From positions 1,240,001 through 1,304,000 of the forward strand of contig JARKIF010000012.1 in the NCBI GenBank assembly GCA_029378245.1: DNA of 64,000 nt. Reading direction: 5' to 3'. This document shows, piece by piece, positions 1 to 9,860 of this stretch. Under the pieces are notes generated by a model. That model searched no databases, had not been told where the DNA came from, and saw only the letters and a program-made list of their open reading frames with translations. The translations under genes were made by a program, and so were the position numbers. How positions within the stretch are numbered: position 1 is the stretch's first letter; every line of letters starts with the position of its first letter. Source of the DNA: Roridomyces roridus. Lineage: Eukaryota; Basidiomycota; Agaricomycetes; Agaricales; Mycenaceae.

Positions 1-1
1 G

Positions 2-1639
2 TCGGAGGACTGGGAGATGGTCCACATCCTCGAGCATGGGCTCGTGGCTGCGACGTCACAGTCAGAAGCATTGGACCCGAGTTTTGATGAAGCCAAGCGA
101 CGGCCCGATTGGCCGCATTGGGAAGCGGCGATCAAAGCGGAACTTGACTCGCTCAAAGCTGCCGGCATGTGGGAGATTGTTGAACGCCCCGAGAACAGAA
201 ACATTGTTGACTGCAAGTGGGTCCTACGCATCAAGAAGAACGCTGCCGGTGAAATTGAGAAATACAAGGCGCGTCTCGTTGCACGAGGATTCACTCAAGT
301 CCACGGAGTTGATTTTTACGAGACATTCTCACCGACTGCCAAGCTCGCGTCTATTCGACTAATTCTCGCGATCGCAGCGCGCAACGACTGGGATATTGAT
401 ATGTTCGATTTCAACAGCGCGTACCTCAACGGGGAACTTGACCCCGACGAGGACATCTACATGGAGCAACCTCCGGGCTACGAATTTTCCGACCGTACGA
501 CTTTTGTGTTGAAACTCAAGAAGGCATTGTACGGGTTGAAGCAGGGAGGACGGAAGTGGTACGAGACATTGTCTCGTTTTCTGGCCCAGATTGGTCTGGC
601 ACAGTGTGCTGCAGACCACGCGCTATTTTTCGCCCGCGACGGCGACCACATCACGATCATAGCCATCCATGTGGATGACTGCACCATCACCAGTAGCTCG
701 AGACAGCTGCTTGAGCAATACAAGTCCAAGATTGGGGCACACTTCAAGATGACAGACCTTGGGTCTGTCAGTTGGCTACTCGGCATAGAAATTCGACGAA
801 ACCGCGAGGCACGTACGATTTCACTCTCGCAGAAATCATATCTCGAATCAATCCTCGAACGGTTCAACTTTGTCGACACCAAACCCCTTGCGATGCCTAT
901 GGATCCCAATGTTCAACTCACGACGGATCATTGTGCCAAGAGCGTACGGGAGATTGCCGCTATGAAGCGTGTTCCCTACCGAGAGGCTGTTGGATCCTTG
1001 ATGTGGGCTGCAGTTGGTACTCGGCCTGATATTGCCTTCGCCGTCGGAGTTCTGTCGAAATTTCTCGACAACCCGGGACTTTCACACTGGGAAGCCGCCA
1101 AGCGCGTCTTCCGTTACCTTCAAGGCACAAAGGATTGGAGACTCACCTATGGTGGAGGAAAGGCTGGTCTGGAAGGATATTCAGACGCAGATGGAATGTC
1201 ACAAGAGCACAGGCGGGCCATTTCTGGCTACGCATTTATTGTTGATGGGGGAGCGATCTCGTGGAGCTCCAAGAAACAGGAACTTGTTACGCTCTCAACC
1301 ACAGAGGCTGAATATGTCGCGATGACCTATGCCGCGAAGGAAGCTATGTGGCTTCGCCAGTTGATTGGTGAATTATTTCGCCCTCTTGAACGTCCCATTA
1401 CTTTGCATGGAGACAACCAATCAGCAATCGCTCTCGCCCACTCCGAAGCCGGTCAATTTCACGCACGCACCAAACACATTGATATTCGATATCATTTCAT
1501 TCGCTATGTGATTGCGGATGGCTCAATTCATTTGGTTTATTGTCCAACCAATGATATGGTCGCGGATACGTTGACCAAGGCCCTGCCCAGTGCCAAGGCA
1601 AAGCACTTCGCTAATGCTCTGGGACTTTGTTCGGTTTGA
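2..1639 (+). CDS. Copia polyprotein, C-terminal part (reverse transcriptase and RNase H)
   Basis: This open frame enters the window from the left; the first ATG at 17 is internal, not the true start. It encodes a Copia-type reverse transcriptase. Visible motifs are KWVLRIKKN, KARLVARGFTQ, the catalytic FDFNSAYLNGEL block, LKKALYGLKQGGRKWY, and the active-site HVDD in place of the usual YVDD. After a linker comes RNase H with SDADG, the SSKKQELVTLSTTEAEYVA block and HIDIRYHFIR near the end. No frameshift or stop breaks it. The order RT then RNase H with integrase upstream is the Copia arrangement. The stop codon lies seven bases before the 3' LTR, with the purine tract between them. Confidence 0.93.
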   Translation, partial: SEDWEMVHILEHGLVAATSQSEALDPSFDEAKRRPDWPHWEAAIKAELDSLKAAGMWEIVERPENRNIVDCKWVLRIKKNAAGEIEKYKARLVARGFTQVHGVDFYETFSPTAKLASIRLILAIAARNDWDIDMFDFNSAYLNGELDPDEDIYMEQPPGYEFSDRTTFVLKLKKALYGLKQGGRKWYETLSRFLAQIGLAQCAADHALFFARDGDHITIIAIHVDDCTITSSSRQLLEQYKSKIGAHFKMTDLGSVSWLLGIEIRRNREARTISLSQKSYLESILERFNFVDTKPLAMPMDPNVQLTTDHCAKSVREIAAMKRVPYREAVGSLMWAAVGTRPDIAFAVGVLSKFLDNPGLSHWEAAKRVFRYLQGTKDWRLTYGGGKAGLEGYSDADGMSQEHRRAISGYAFIVDGGAISWSSKKQELVTLSTTEAEYVAMTYAAKEAMWLRQLIGELFRPLERPITLHGDNQSAIALAHSEAGQFHARTKHIDIRYHFIRYVIADGSIHLVYCPTNDMVADTLTKALPSAKAKHFANALGLCSV

Positions 1640-1846
1640 GGGGGAGTGTTGGGAAAGCAAACCTCGTTTGGGAATCTGCTGGGATTGGTGGAAAGACCTC
1701 GGAGAAATATCGGACAAGACAGTAGAGAGTTCGCACTGCGGCACAGTCCGCAGGCCATCATTCCACAGTACCCAAGTAGTATATAAGGCCTGTAAATTTT
1801 CGTAGTATGAACAAGTTTTTCCCCCACTTTTGAGTCCCCTCATTCA
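1638..1846 (+). repeat. Polypurine tract and 3' LTR of the Copia element
   Basis: The purine run GAGGGGGAG (1638-1646) primes plus-strand synthesis and directly precedes a 200-bp LTR. The LTR starts TGTTGGG at 1647 and ends ATTCA at 1846. A TATA-like TATATAAG stands at about 1781. The following bases, ATACC, are a candidate target-site duplication, but the left flank is outside the window. Confidence 0.75.
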
Positions 1847-1937
1847 ATACCCATTCCGCAGCTGTGACCAATGTAGGCAACGGAAAGGTGAGTTAGCCAA
1901 ACTGCTTCCCGGGCCAATCTAACGCTGTATCGACTAG

Positions 1938-1943
1938 TCCGAT
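1938..1943 (+). other. 6-nt micro-exon in copy A of the Zn2Cys6 gene
   Basis: The bases TCCGAT lie between an acceptor (CGACTAG) and a donor (GTAATGG). Splicing them in converts ...RQRK into ...RQRK-V-R-C-D-G-H. This restores the third zinc-ligand cysteine and the standard C-x2-C-x6-C spacing. The same six bases with the same flanking splice sites occur in copy B at 9516-9521 (-). Reading through instead leads to stop codons in both copies. Confidence 0.72.
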
Positions 1944-2010
1944 GTAATGGCTACGCAACAGAATCTGCATACACCGTTGCTAATCCCCGACTACACAGGC
2001 GACGGCCATT

Positions 2011-2527
2011 CCGAGTCTTAAAAAATTATTTTTAAGCTCGGTCTTATCGGCCCGTTTTCCGCCAAAGTGGGGTCCAATTTTTCTTCGATGACATCTTTGA
2101 CTACTAATTTCCTTTTAGTAAGCTTTGAACATGGATCGGTTGGCTTCTCTCCGCCGGCCAATGGGAGCCGATGGGTTGCAATCTTCGCCGGCGGTTAACG
2201 GCGGCGAAGCGGCAGCCCGCCAACTCCAGCCGTTGACAGCTCCGTTGACAGCGGCTGCGCGCCTCTTGCTTCAGACCACCACGCATCTGAATCCTGATTC
2301 CCAATATCCGTTCCTGTGATTCTCCAGGGAACAAACTCGCGCTTTCTTGGCTTCCCGGCCTCACTGTGTTCCTGAACTGACTCTCAACTTTCTCTGTCTT
2401 CATGTGCACTGTCACATCCTTGTCATTCAAAATTACCTTGCTGCTACAATACCTTGGGCCTTCCCTCTTGTCTCCACACCCCCAGACTCGGATTGCCATG
2501 CGCCAGCAATGGCCCATAAAAGCAGGT
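2011..2527 (+). mobile_element. Non-coding repeat element inserted in copy A (family also at 50.99 kb and 58.15 kb)
   Basis: Compared with copy B, about 517 bp are inserted between the codons for DGH and MP. One end is CCGAGTCTTAAAAAATTATT, part of a palindrome (CCGAG, CTTAAAAA, TTTTTAAG, CTCGG). It is followed by CGGTCTTATCGG and a CCCGTTTTCCGCC motif. The other end is ...AAAAGCAGGT. Both ends recur at 50989-51746 in the opposite orientation, and the first end also at 58151. No protein is encoded. I see no convincing terminal inverted repeat or target duplication, so the class is unknown. Confidence 0.7.
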
Positions 2528-5221
2528 TCTATGCCGGACCAACAGTGCAGTTACTGCTCTTCTTTCGGTGAGAGATGTAGTTACTACAAGCCCTCGAAGC
2601 GGTCGGACAATAGATATGAGCTAGAGTGACGTTCATGTGTCAAGTCTGAGATCGTTTAGCAGTCAACGACTCGTCCAGGAACTCAAACAGAGGGTCGCTG
2701 ATCTGGAAGCAAAACTACGCACCCTCTCGGTCTGTTCACTTTGTTCCCGTTCGCTAGAATCGCCATTCGATGCGGATCACGAGCTACAACCTCCCCGGGA
2801 GGACGATTCTCATGACAAAGATCCCGATCCTGAAATGGAGGCGCTGACTCGACGATTCAAACACAGCTTCTTGGGCTCGGATAGTACGTTAAATCTGGTT
2901 CAGAACACTATCAAGGTCTGCGTACAGTTCACCTCTTCTACTGGTGCCTTACCATTTCGCAGATTAGAGACAAATATTTGGGTCGGCAGTCGCAGACGAC
3001 GCCGCTATCGAGAAGGGATTCCGGTATGTATCCCGTCGGCGCTTTCGGCTTTCATTCCTCCCTGACACGACGTCCACAGTGGGAGCAAGAATTCTTTGCC
3101 CCGCGCACCGCATACTTCTTCCCCCCGGATGACTTGATCGTGCATCTCATGGACCTCTACTTCATCAACATCCACCCGATTCTCCCAGTTTTGAACCGCG
3201 CCTTCCTTAAACCAGGTGGAGGACAAGCTGTACCTCACCGATCCACATCTGGAAGCCGTGCTCTTGGCTGTTTTGGCGGTTGCTTCGAGGGTGCGTCTAC
3301 ATTGCTTCACGTTCCTGTAGTCTCACCAAGGGTATTACCTCAGTTCTCAGATGACCCCCGTGTCATGATCGCCGGCAACACGCTCTCCTGTGGTCGGCGA
3401 TTCGTTTCGCAGATGCGGATCGTCCCCAACCTGTCGGAGCCAACCGTATACGATGCTCAATTCTACGCGGTTTGTTTGAGCGTTGAGCGCTGATCTATCG
3501 CTGACTCGTTCCAAGCTCATGACTTTGTTCTGTTTGGGAGGCGTCGCACCTCATATAACATGGATGTACCTGGTGCGTGGACGCCGAACGACGAGTATCG
3601 ATTGAGTTTCATGCATCCAGGGCCTTGGTGCACGCGTGATACAATATCACGGTCGGTTTCCGCGACGGAGTGGGATACCCGACGTTGAAGAGGAACTCTG
3701 GAATCGTGCCTTCTGGTAAGAGAGCGGTTCAATCACTTAATCCTCGACTCACTGGCTTCTCTAGGTCGATTCTTCTTTTGGATGGTCATTTGTCGGCGTT
3801 CCTGGGAAGAACGCCGACCATTCATGCGGAGGAGTGAGCACCACATATTCCGCTTGAACCTCTCTTCCTGATGAGTCTGCAGATACGACGTACCGCCTCC
3901 ACTGGAAGTCGATGATGAGTACTGGGAGAGCGGGTTCGTCCAACCAGCCGGAAAGCCATCTGCACTCTCTTTTTGCGTCTACTTTGTGCGGTTATTCGAG
4001 GTATCTGTTATGCGTATTTGTTTTTGACACTGGGTGACGAGTGTATACACAGATCCTCAGTAAAGCCTTACATCGATTGTACGCCTCAAAACCCAAGAAG
4101 ATTAGGATGGGCTGGACGACGGAAGACGAGATGGAGGTCGTCGCCGAGTTAGACTCGTTGATGTGAATAACTTTCTGGATTCTCTGCCCGACCATCGTAT
4201 TTCTCCCTTGTCCTTTCATTGACGTCGTTCTGAAGACCATGCCAGTTCGATGGCCGAACGCCTCTGGTATATTCTTCGACCAAAGTGCGATGCTTCAGGT
4301 CACCTATCACACGCTTCGAATCACTGTAGATGATCAATCCTCTGTCTCTGCGCATAGCCCGTTGACTTGTAGCATAGATCCACCGGCTGTATATCAACAA
4401 GCAGTCCCCTGCCACTGGACCGTCCCTATTCATCTGCGTCACGGCCGCACGCTCTGCGCTGAATGTCGCCGAAATCTGGACCTACAGGACACAGCGCGTG
4501 CCGTCGACGTGGTTCTTTCAGGTCTGTACACAAAGGTTCCGCTCGCATCACCACCAGATAATTTACATATCGTCAATCTAGTTCCCCATCTTCGTTTCCG
4601 CGATTATTCTATTGTTGAACGTGTTTGCGACCAAACGATCCCCAGGCTCGTCGCGTCGGGTTGATCACGATAAAGATTTGGCGCAGGTTCAGACGGCGCT
4701 GAGGATTGTCAGATCTACCGAAGGAAGGTGAGGCCTGTTTTGCACTCTGCCCAATGAACACATTGTTTAACCATTGATAAACGCCATGTGGCGCGCATCG
4801 GCCAGCATGGCTAAGTTAATTCAGGATATTCAATCGCTGGATGACCATTTTTCGGTCCACCACGATCCTCAAGTCTCGGGGAAGATGCCCAGTACTAATG
4901 ATACCGCTGATTGCCAAATAGGTGGCTTCAGACCGGGTACTTCCATCGAGCAGCTACTTGCTGAGACGGCGGACCCGTCGAGCGCGGATTTGGTTGAAAA
5001 CATATGGCGCGCTACGCCGGCTGATCTCATGTTCGTGTTGTTTTGTTTCTCAGTCAGAATGCTTACTTTGTTGCAGGAACATCAATCAATGCGAGGCGTT
5101 TTCAGCGTTTGGGTCCAGGCTGAGAACGAGTGGTACATATTGATTTTAGACGCTATTAGTATTATTCCTTGATTACCACTACTAAATCGCTGCAAAGACC
5201 AATGACCCAAAGGTAAATCAA

Positions 5222-6264
5222 TCAAAACCTCCGATACTCATACTGTGCACCCCCAATCGCATTAACTGCCGCCAAATTCGCCTGCGCCAAAATTTGCGCA
5301 CTAATCTGCGCATTCTGCACACTCTGAACCTGCGCCCCGCCCAGTCTGGCGAGCATTCGTGGGTCCGGCACGGGTGGCAACACCTCCCTCGGCAGCGCGC
5401 CCCATCTTCGATACGGCTCAATCCCATCAATGCCGTAGGTATGAAGCACCCTTGCTAGTCTGGGATGCGATGAGGAGGGGTCGCTGAGGAGTTCGATGGC
5501 GATAATCTGCGCGAGGCCGCGAGGGGTGAGAAGAGGCATCGAGGAGGAGGAGAAGCCGCCCCCTGAGAAGAGTTTGAACGTGTTGTTGGAACTGGCGGCG
5601 CCACTGCGCGATTGGACGACGTGCTCGACGCCGAACGAATCGTAAGCACGTTTGAGAATGTCGTCTGCGCCGGATTCGCGGGATTGGCCAGGAATGGTTA
5701 TGCGGAGGTTGTTTTTCCCTGGGGTAGCATTAGATGACTCGACGAGGAGGGAGAAGGTGACACACAGATGTTTTGCTGCGTCGTGTACCCCATATCATCC
5801 AACAACCGCGAATATCCCTCCGGAGAGAGAAGACCGGAGCGGGCGGTATCCGAGTGGGCGAAAATCGTATTCATGAGGGTGGCGTAGCCCGGCGTGTGGC
5901 TCATGTCGGCGTAGAAGAGCGGAGCCCAACCATCGGGAGGTCGATGCGTCCCGCCGTTTACGGATGAGGCGGGAGCAGTAGGAGGAGCAGGCGAAGTGCC
6001 ACCCGAGGACGAATACGATACCGATGCCCGGGAAAGAACAGCAGGCACGGCGTTGTCCCCGCTGACTCGGTAAATCGCCGTCGGATGCCCCTCCGAATGT
6101 CTTTCAACAGCACCGAAGCGCTCACCTAGCGCGCAGACGGCACATAGATCAAGGTCCGCACACGCCAGACAGTGCACCCGCGGATGATCGGGCGGTATGG
6201 GTTGATTGCAGGCGTTACAGCGAGAAATAGCGGATTGCGTACTTGGTCCCGGTACTACGGGCAT
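5222..6264 (-). CDS. ZZ-type zinc finger protein
   Basis: Two exons are joined by a 47-bp intron (5719-5765, GT-AG, CTAAT branch point). The start ATG is at 6264. Residues about 17-65 form a ZZ finger with paired cysteines (CNAC, CLAC, CAVC) and closing histidines (RHSEGH). A Ser/Pro/Ala-rich linker follows, then a region beginning WAPLFYADMSHTPGYATLMN and crossing the intron to about PGQSRESGADDILKRAYD. This second region looks like the conserved fungal domain often found next to ZZ fingers, but I cannot name it with certainty. The C-terminus is Ala/Gln-rich. ZZ fingers usually bind protein partners such as histone or N-degron tails; the partner here is unknown. The gene lies between the two inverted copies of the Zn2Cys6 regulator. 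Confidence 0.82.
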
Positions 6265-6816
6265 GGTGGCGAAGAAAGGTGGGTGGGCATTTATGCACCC
6301 CTACATGCCTTTTGAAGGAGGGCAAATGGCATTAAGGCTGTGATGACAACGACCAGGAACCAGCGGGTGAACATGTTGATGTGGTCACCATGCCACCTCC
6401 CAGATCTATAGTGTACCGTCCAGAGAAGGAGTCGGTTTGCTAGGAGCTTGAAAGTGCCTGATCAATATGGAGGTGAGAATAGAGGCCTCGAGAAAGAGTG
6501 GGGGGGGAAAACGGAGGATCGCAGAATTCAGAGCAATAAAACGAGAAATTGGGTTTATTATGTCGCACATGGAGATGTCAATCCAGCCTGAGAAGAATGA
6601 GAAGTCGAGTGGACGGCATCGACTTGGCCTTGGCGATCCCTGGTTTCGTGTCTTGAATGGAATGTTAAACGCGATGAAAAGCGGAACCAGTTGCCAAGAT
6701 CTGGCAAGTCTTTTTATTTGCACAAAGTAATACGCCTGATCGACAGCATTCAGACTCTAAATTCTTGTCAGTCCAGACCCAAAAGATCCAAACAGGGACG
6801 CACCAGTTCGGATTCA

Positions 6817-9651
6817 TCAAGGGTACAGTATGGGTACAGTATCCATAAACGCCTCCCACTGATCGATATTCCTGCAACAAAGTAAGCATCCTGGCCGAAA
6901 AACAAAAGCAACAACACGAACATGAGATCAGCAGGCATAGCAAGCCACATATTGTCAAACCCATCCGCGCCCGACGTCTCCACCGTCTCGGTAAGCAGTT
7001 GTTCGATAGAAGTACCGGGTCTGAAGCCCGATTGCATATGCAGTTGGCCATCACCGGCACCACCAGTACTGTGCATGGTTCCCGAGACAAGATCCGAGGG
7101 AGAGACAGTCTGTGCTTGTGATCGGTTCACCGAAAAATGGTCATCCAGCGATTGAATGTCCTGAATCAATTCAGCCATCCTCCCCGATGCGCGCCACCTG
7201 GCCATTGCATGAACAGCTCGTCCACCGGAAAGGGAGCAAAACATGGCTCACCTTCCTTGGGTAGATTTGACGATCCTCAGCGCCATCTGGACTTGCGCCA
7301 AATCTTTATCAAGATCAACCCGACGCGCCGAGCCTGCTGAGCGTTTGGTCGCAAACACGTTCAACAATAGAATAATCGCGGAAATGAAGATGGGGCACTA
7401 GATTGACGATATGTAGCTTATACGGCGCTGATGACGACGTACACACCTGAAAGAACCACGTCGACGGCACGCGCCGCGTTCTGTTCGTCCAGATTTCCGC
7501 GATATTGACCGTAGAGCGCGCGGCCGTGACGCAGATGAATAAAGACGGTCCAGTGGCAGGGGATTGCTTGGGGATGTACAACCGGTGGATCTACGAAATA
7601 GGTCAGCGGGCGATGTACCGAAACAAAGCACCTATGCTCCACAGTGATTTGAAGCCCGTAATAGGTGGCCTGGAGCAGCGCGCTTTGGTCGAAAAATATG
7701 CCAGAGGCATCGGGCCATCGAACTGGGATGATACTGAGAACAGAACGTCAATCAGAGGAGAAGAAGACATACGATGGTCGGGCAGAGAATCAAGAAAGTT
7801 GTTCATCAACGAGTCTAGCTCGGCCACGACATCCACCTCGTCTTCCGCCGTCCAGCCCATCCGGAGCTTCTTTGGCTTCGAGGCGTACAATCGATGTAAG
7901 GCCTTAACGAGGATCTGTGTATACTCGTCACCGAGTGTCAACAACGAATGCACACAAGACATACCTCGAATAACCGGACAAAATAGACGAAAAAGGAAAG
8001 CGCCGAGGGCTTGCCCGCCGGTTGGACGAACCCAGTTTCCCAGTACTCATCATCGACTTCCAATGGAGGGGGTACATCGTATCTGCAAATTCATCAGCAA
8101 CAGAGGTTCAGGCGGAAGAGTGTTGCTCACTCCTGTGCATGAATGGTCGGTGCTCTTCCCAGAAATCCTGACAAAAGGCCATCCAAAACGAACATCGACC
8201 TGGACAAGACACAGAGTTCAGGACTGATTGATTGAAACTGGCGTTCGCTTACCAGAACGCGCGATTCCAGAGTTCCTCTTCAATGTCGGGGATCCCACTC
8301 CGTCGAGGAAACCGCCCGTGATAGTGTATCAAGCGTGCACCAAGGCCCTGGACACCTCAGCCCACAAATTCGATCGATATTTGATGTCCACGCACCAGGT
8401 ACATCCACGTTATATGAGGTGCGACGCCTCCCAAGCAGAACAAAGTCATGAGCTTGAAACAGGTCAACGATGGATTAGTGCTCAATATTCAAACGAACCG
8501 TGTAGAATTGAACATCGTATACGGTCGGCTCCGAAAGATTGGGGACGATCCGCATCTGCGAAATGAATCGCCAACCACAGGACAGGGTCTCGCCGGCAAT
8601 AAAGACGCGGGGGTCGTTTGAGAACTGAGGTACCCTGGATGAGATTGCATGAGTGAGTGAAGCAACGTAGACGCACCCTCGAACCAACCGCCAAAACAGC
8701 CAAGAGGACGGCTTCCAGATGTGGATCGGTGAGGTACAGTTTGTCCTCCACCTGGCGTTCAAGGAAGGCGCGGTTCAAGACCGGGAGAACCGGGTGGACG
8801 TTGATGAAGTAGAGGTCCATGAGATGCACGATCAAGTCATCCGGGGGAAAGACGTGTGAGGTGCGCGGGGCGAAGAATTCTTGCTCCCACTGTAGACTTT
8901 GTGTCAAGGGGAGACGGAAGACAATGTACCGACGGGACACACACCGGAAATGGTTCCCAGGTTATCCTTTTCGATAGCGGCGTCGTCTGCGACCGGCGAC
9001 CTAAATATTTGTCTCTAATCTGCAAAATGATAAGAAACCAATAGAACAGGTAAGATGTACGCAAACCGTAATAGTGTTTTCAATGAGACTAAAAGCACTA
9101 TCCGAGCCCAAGAAGCTGTGCTTGAATTGGCGAGTCATCGCCTCGATTTCAGGATCCGGTTCGGTATCTTCTTCGTGAGAATGGTCCTCCAGAGGAGGAT
9201 CTTGCATGAGACTCGGGTCGAATGGCGATTCCAGCGAGCGAGAGCAGAGTGAACAGACCGAGAGGGTGCGTAGCTTTGCTTCCAGATCAGCGACCCTCCG
9301 TTTGAGTTCCTCGACGAGTCTTTGACTGCTCAACTATTAGGAGATTTGACCCGCAGTCACTCTGTCACATACCTATTGTTCGGCCGCCTCGAGGGTTTGT
9401 CGTAACTGCACACCTTTCCGAAAGAAGAGCAGTTACTGCACTGTTGGTCGGGCATTAAATGGCCGTCGCCTGTATGGGATTAGCGACGGTGCAGATTCTG
9501 CTGTGTGGCCATTACATCGGACTAGTCGACACGACGTTAGATTGGCCCGGGAATTGCTTGAGATGAATCCTGACTCACCTTTTTTCTGTCGGCATTGGTC
9601 ACAGCTGCGGAATGGTGTCTTTCGGGATTGGAAAGTTTGTGTTGCTGACAT
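6817..9651 (-). CDS. Zn2Cys6 transcription factor with fungal_trans domain, copy B
   Basis: This nuclear regulator gene appears intact but has many introns. I start it at ATG 9651 (MSATQTFQSRKT). The zinc cluster reads CDQCRQKK, then VRC through a 6-nt exon (9516-9521), DGHLMPDQQ and CSNCSSFGKVC, which gives six cysteines with canonical spacing. A coiled coil (RLVEELKRRVADLEAKL) follows. The fungal_trans domain runs from about 8890 to 7450, with PPDDLIVHLMDLYFINVHPV and later PAIPCHWTVFIHLRHGR. The hydrophobic segment FISAIILLLNVFATKRS is typical of this family. The last exon, NIDQWEAFMDTVPILYP, ends at a TGA at 6817. Such proteins bind CGG half-sites and control metabolic genes; the target here is not predictable. 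It is the intact partner of disrupted copy A. Confidence 0.85.
9516..9521 (-). other. 6-nt micro-exon in copy B of the Zn2Cys6 gene
   Basis: TCCGAT on the minus strand is flanked upstream by an intron ending CGACTAG (CTAAC branch). Downstream is a 46-bp intron GTAATGG...ATACAG with a CTAAT branch. Inclusion gives the zinc-ligand sequence KKVRCDGH; skipping or read-through breaks the zinc cluster. Copy A keeps the identical six bases and splice sites. Confidence 0.75.
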
Positions 9652-9860
9652 TGCGACCGAGGAAGACAAGAAGCCACGGGAGTGCGTTACTTACAGGGGC
9701 TCAAGCGTCCGTGGTGGCGGTCGAGAGAAAAGCTGCATTTGATTGATGCCGGCGTTGACGTAGAGATCCGGCCTGACGTCATCTAGACTTGCGTCCGTGT
9801 GAGCAAGTCATTGATGTGGCTGCGTTTTGTTGCCTGGCCGCTGCCCTACACCCATCGCCC

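Larger units (their letters stand above)
1..1846 (+). mobile_element. 3' end of a Ty1/Copia LTR retrotransposon
   Basis: The window opens inside the pol gene of a Copia element and contains its reverse transcriptase, RNase H, polypurine tract and 3' LTR. The 5' LTR, gag, protease and integrase lie outside the window. The right boundary is placed at 1846. The LTR reads TG...CA, and host exon sequence, recognised from the paralogue at 9651-6817, resumes within about five bases. The element therefore sits in the DNA-binding exon of the Zn2Cys6 gene that follows. The pol frame is open, so the copy may be young, but only one LTR is visible and its age cannot be estimated here. Confidence 0.9.
1852..5143 (+). 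pseudogene. Zn2Cys6 transcription factor, copy A, disrupted by two insertions
   Basis: This is the inverted paralogue of the gene at 6817-9651 (-) and can be aligned to it exon by exon. The remaining first exon (about 1852-1887) gives FRSCDQCRQRK. A 55-bp class intron, a 6-nt exon (1938-1943) and a second intron (1944-1998) follow, then DGH at 1999. A 517-bp element (2011-2527) splits that exon before MPDQQCSYC. Next come the coiled coil (RLVQELKQRVADLEAKL), the fungal_trans region (about 3085-4510, WEQEFFAPRTAYFFPPDD to AARAVDVVLSG), and the hydrophobic FVSAIILLLNVFATKRS segment at about 4590. The tail ends NINQCEAFSAF and stops at 5143. Its promoter and first codons are severed by the Copia element. 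Further substitutions and indels, for example near 4165, support loss of function. Confidence 0.8.

Noticed and set aside
2011..2527. Helitron assignment for the palindrome-ended repeat
   Set aside because: The base before the TC-like start is T, not A, and no CTRR end precedes a T; the hairpin is at the wrong place for a standard 3' end.
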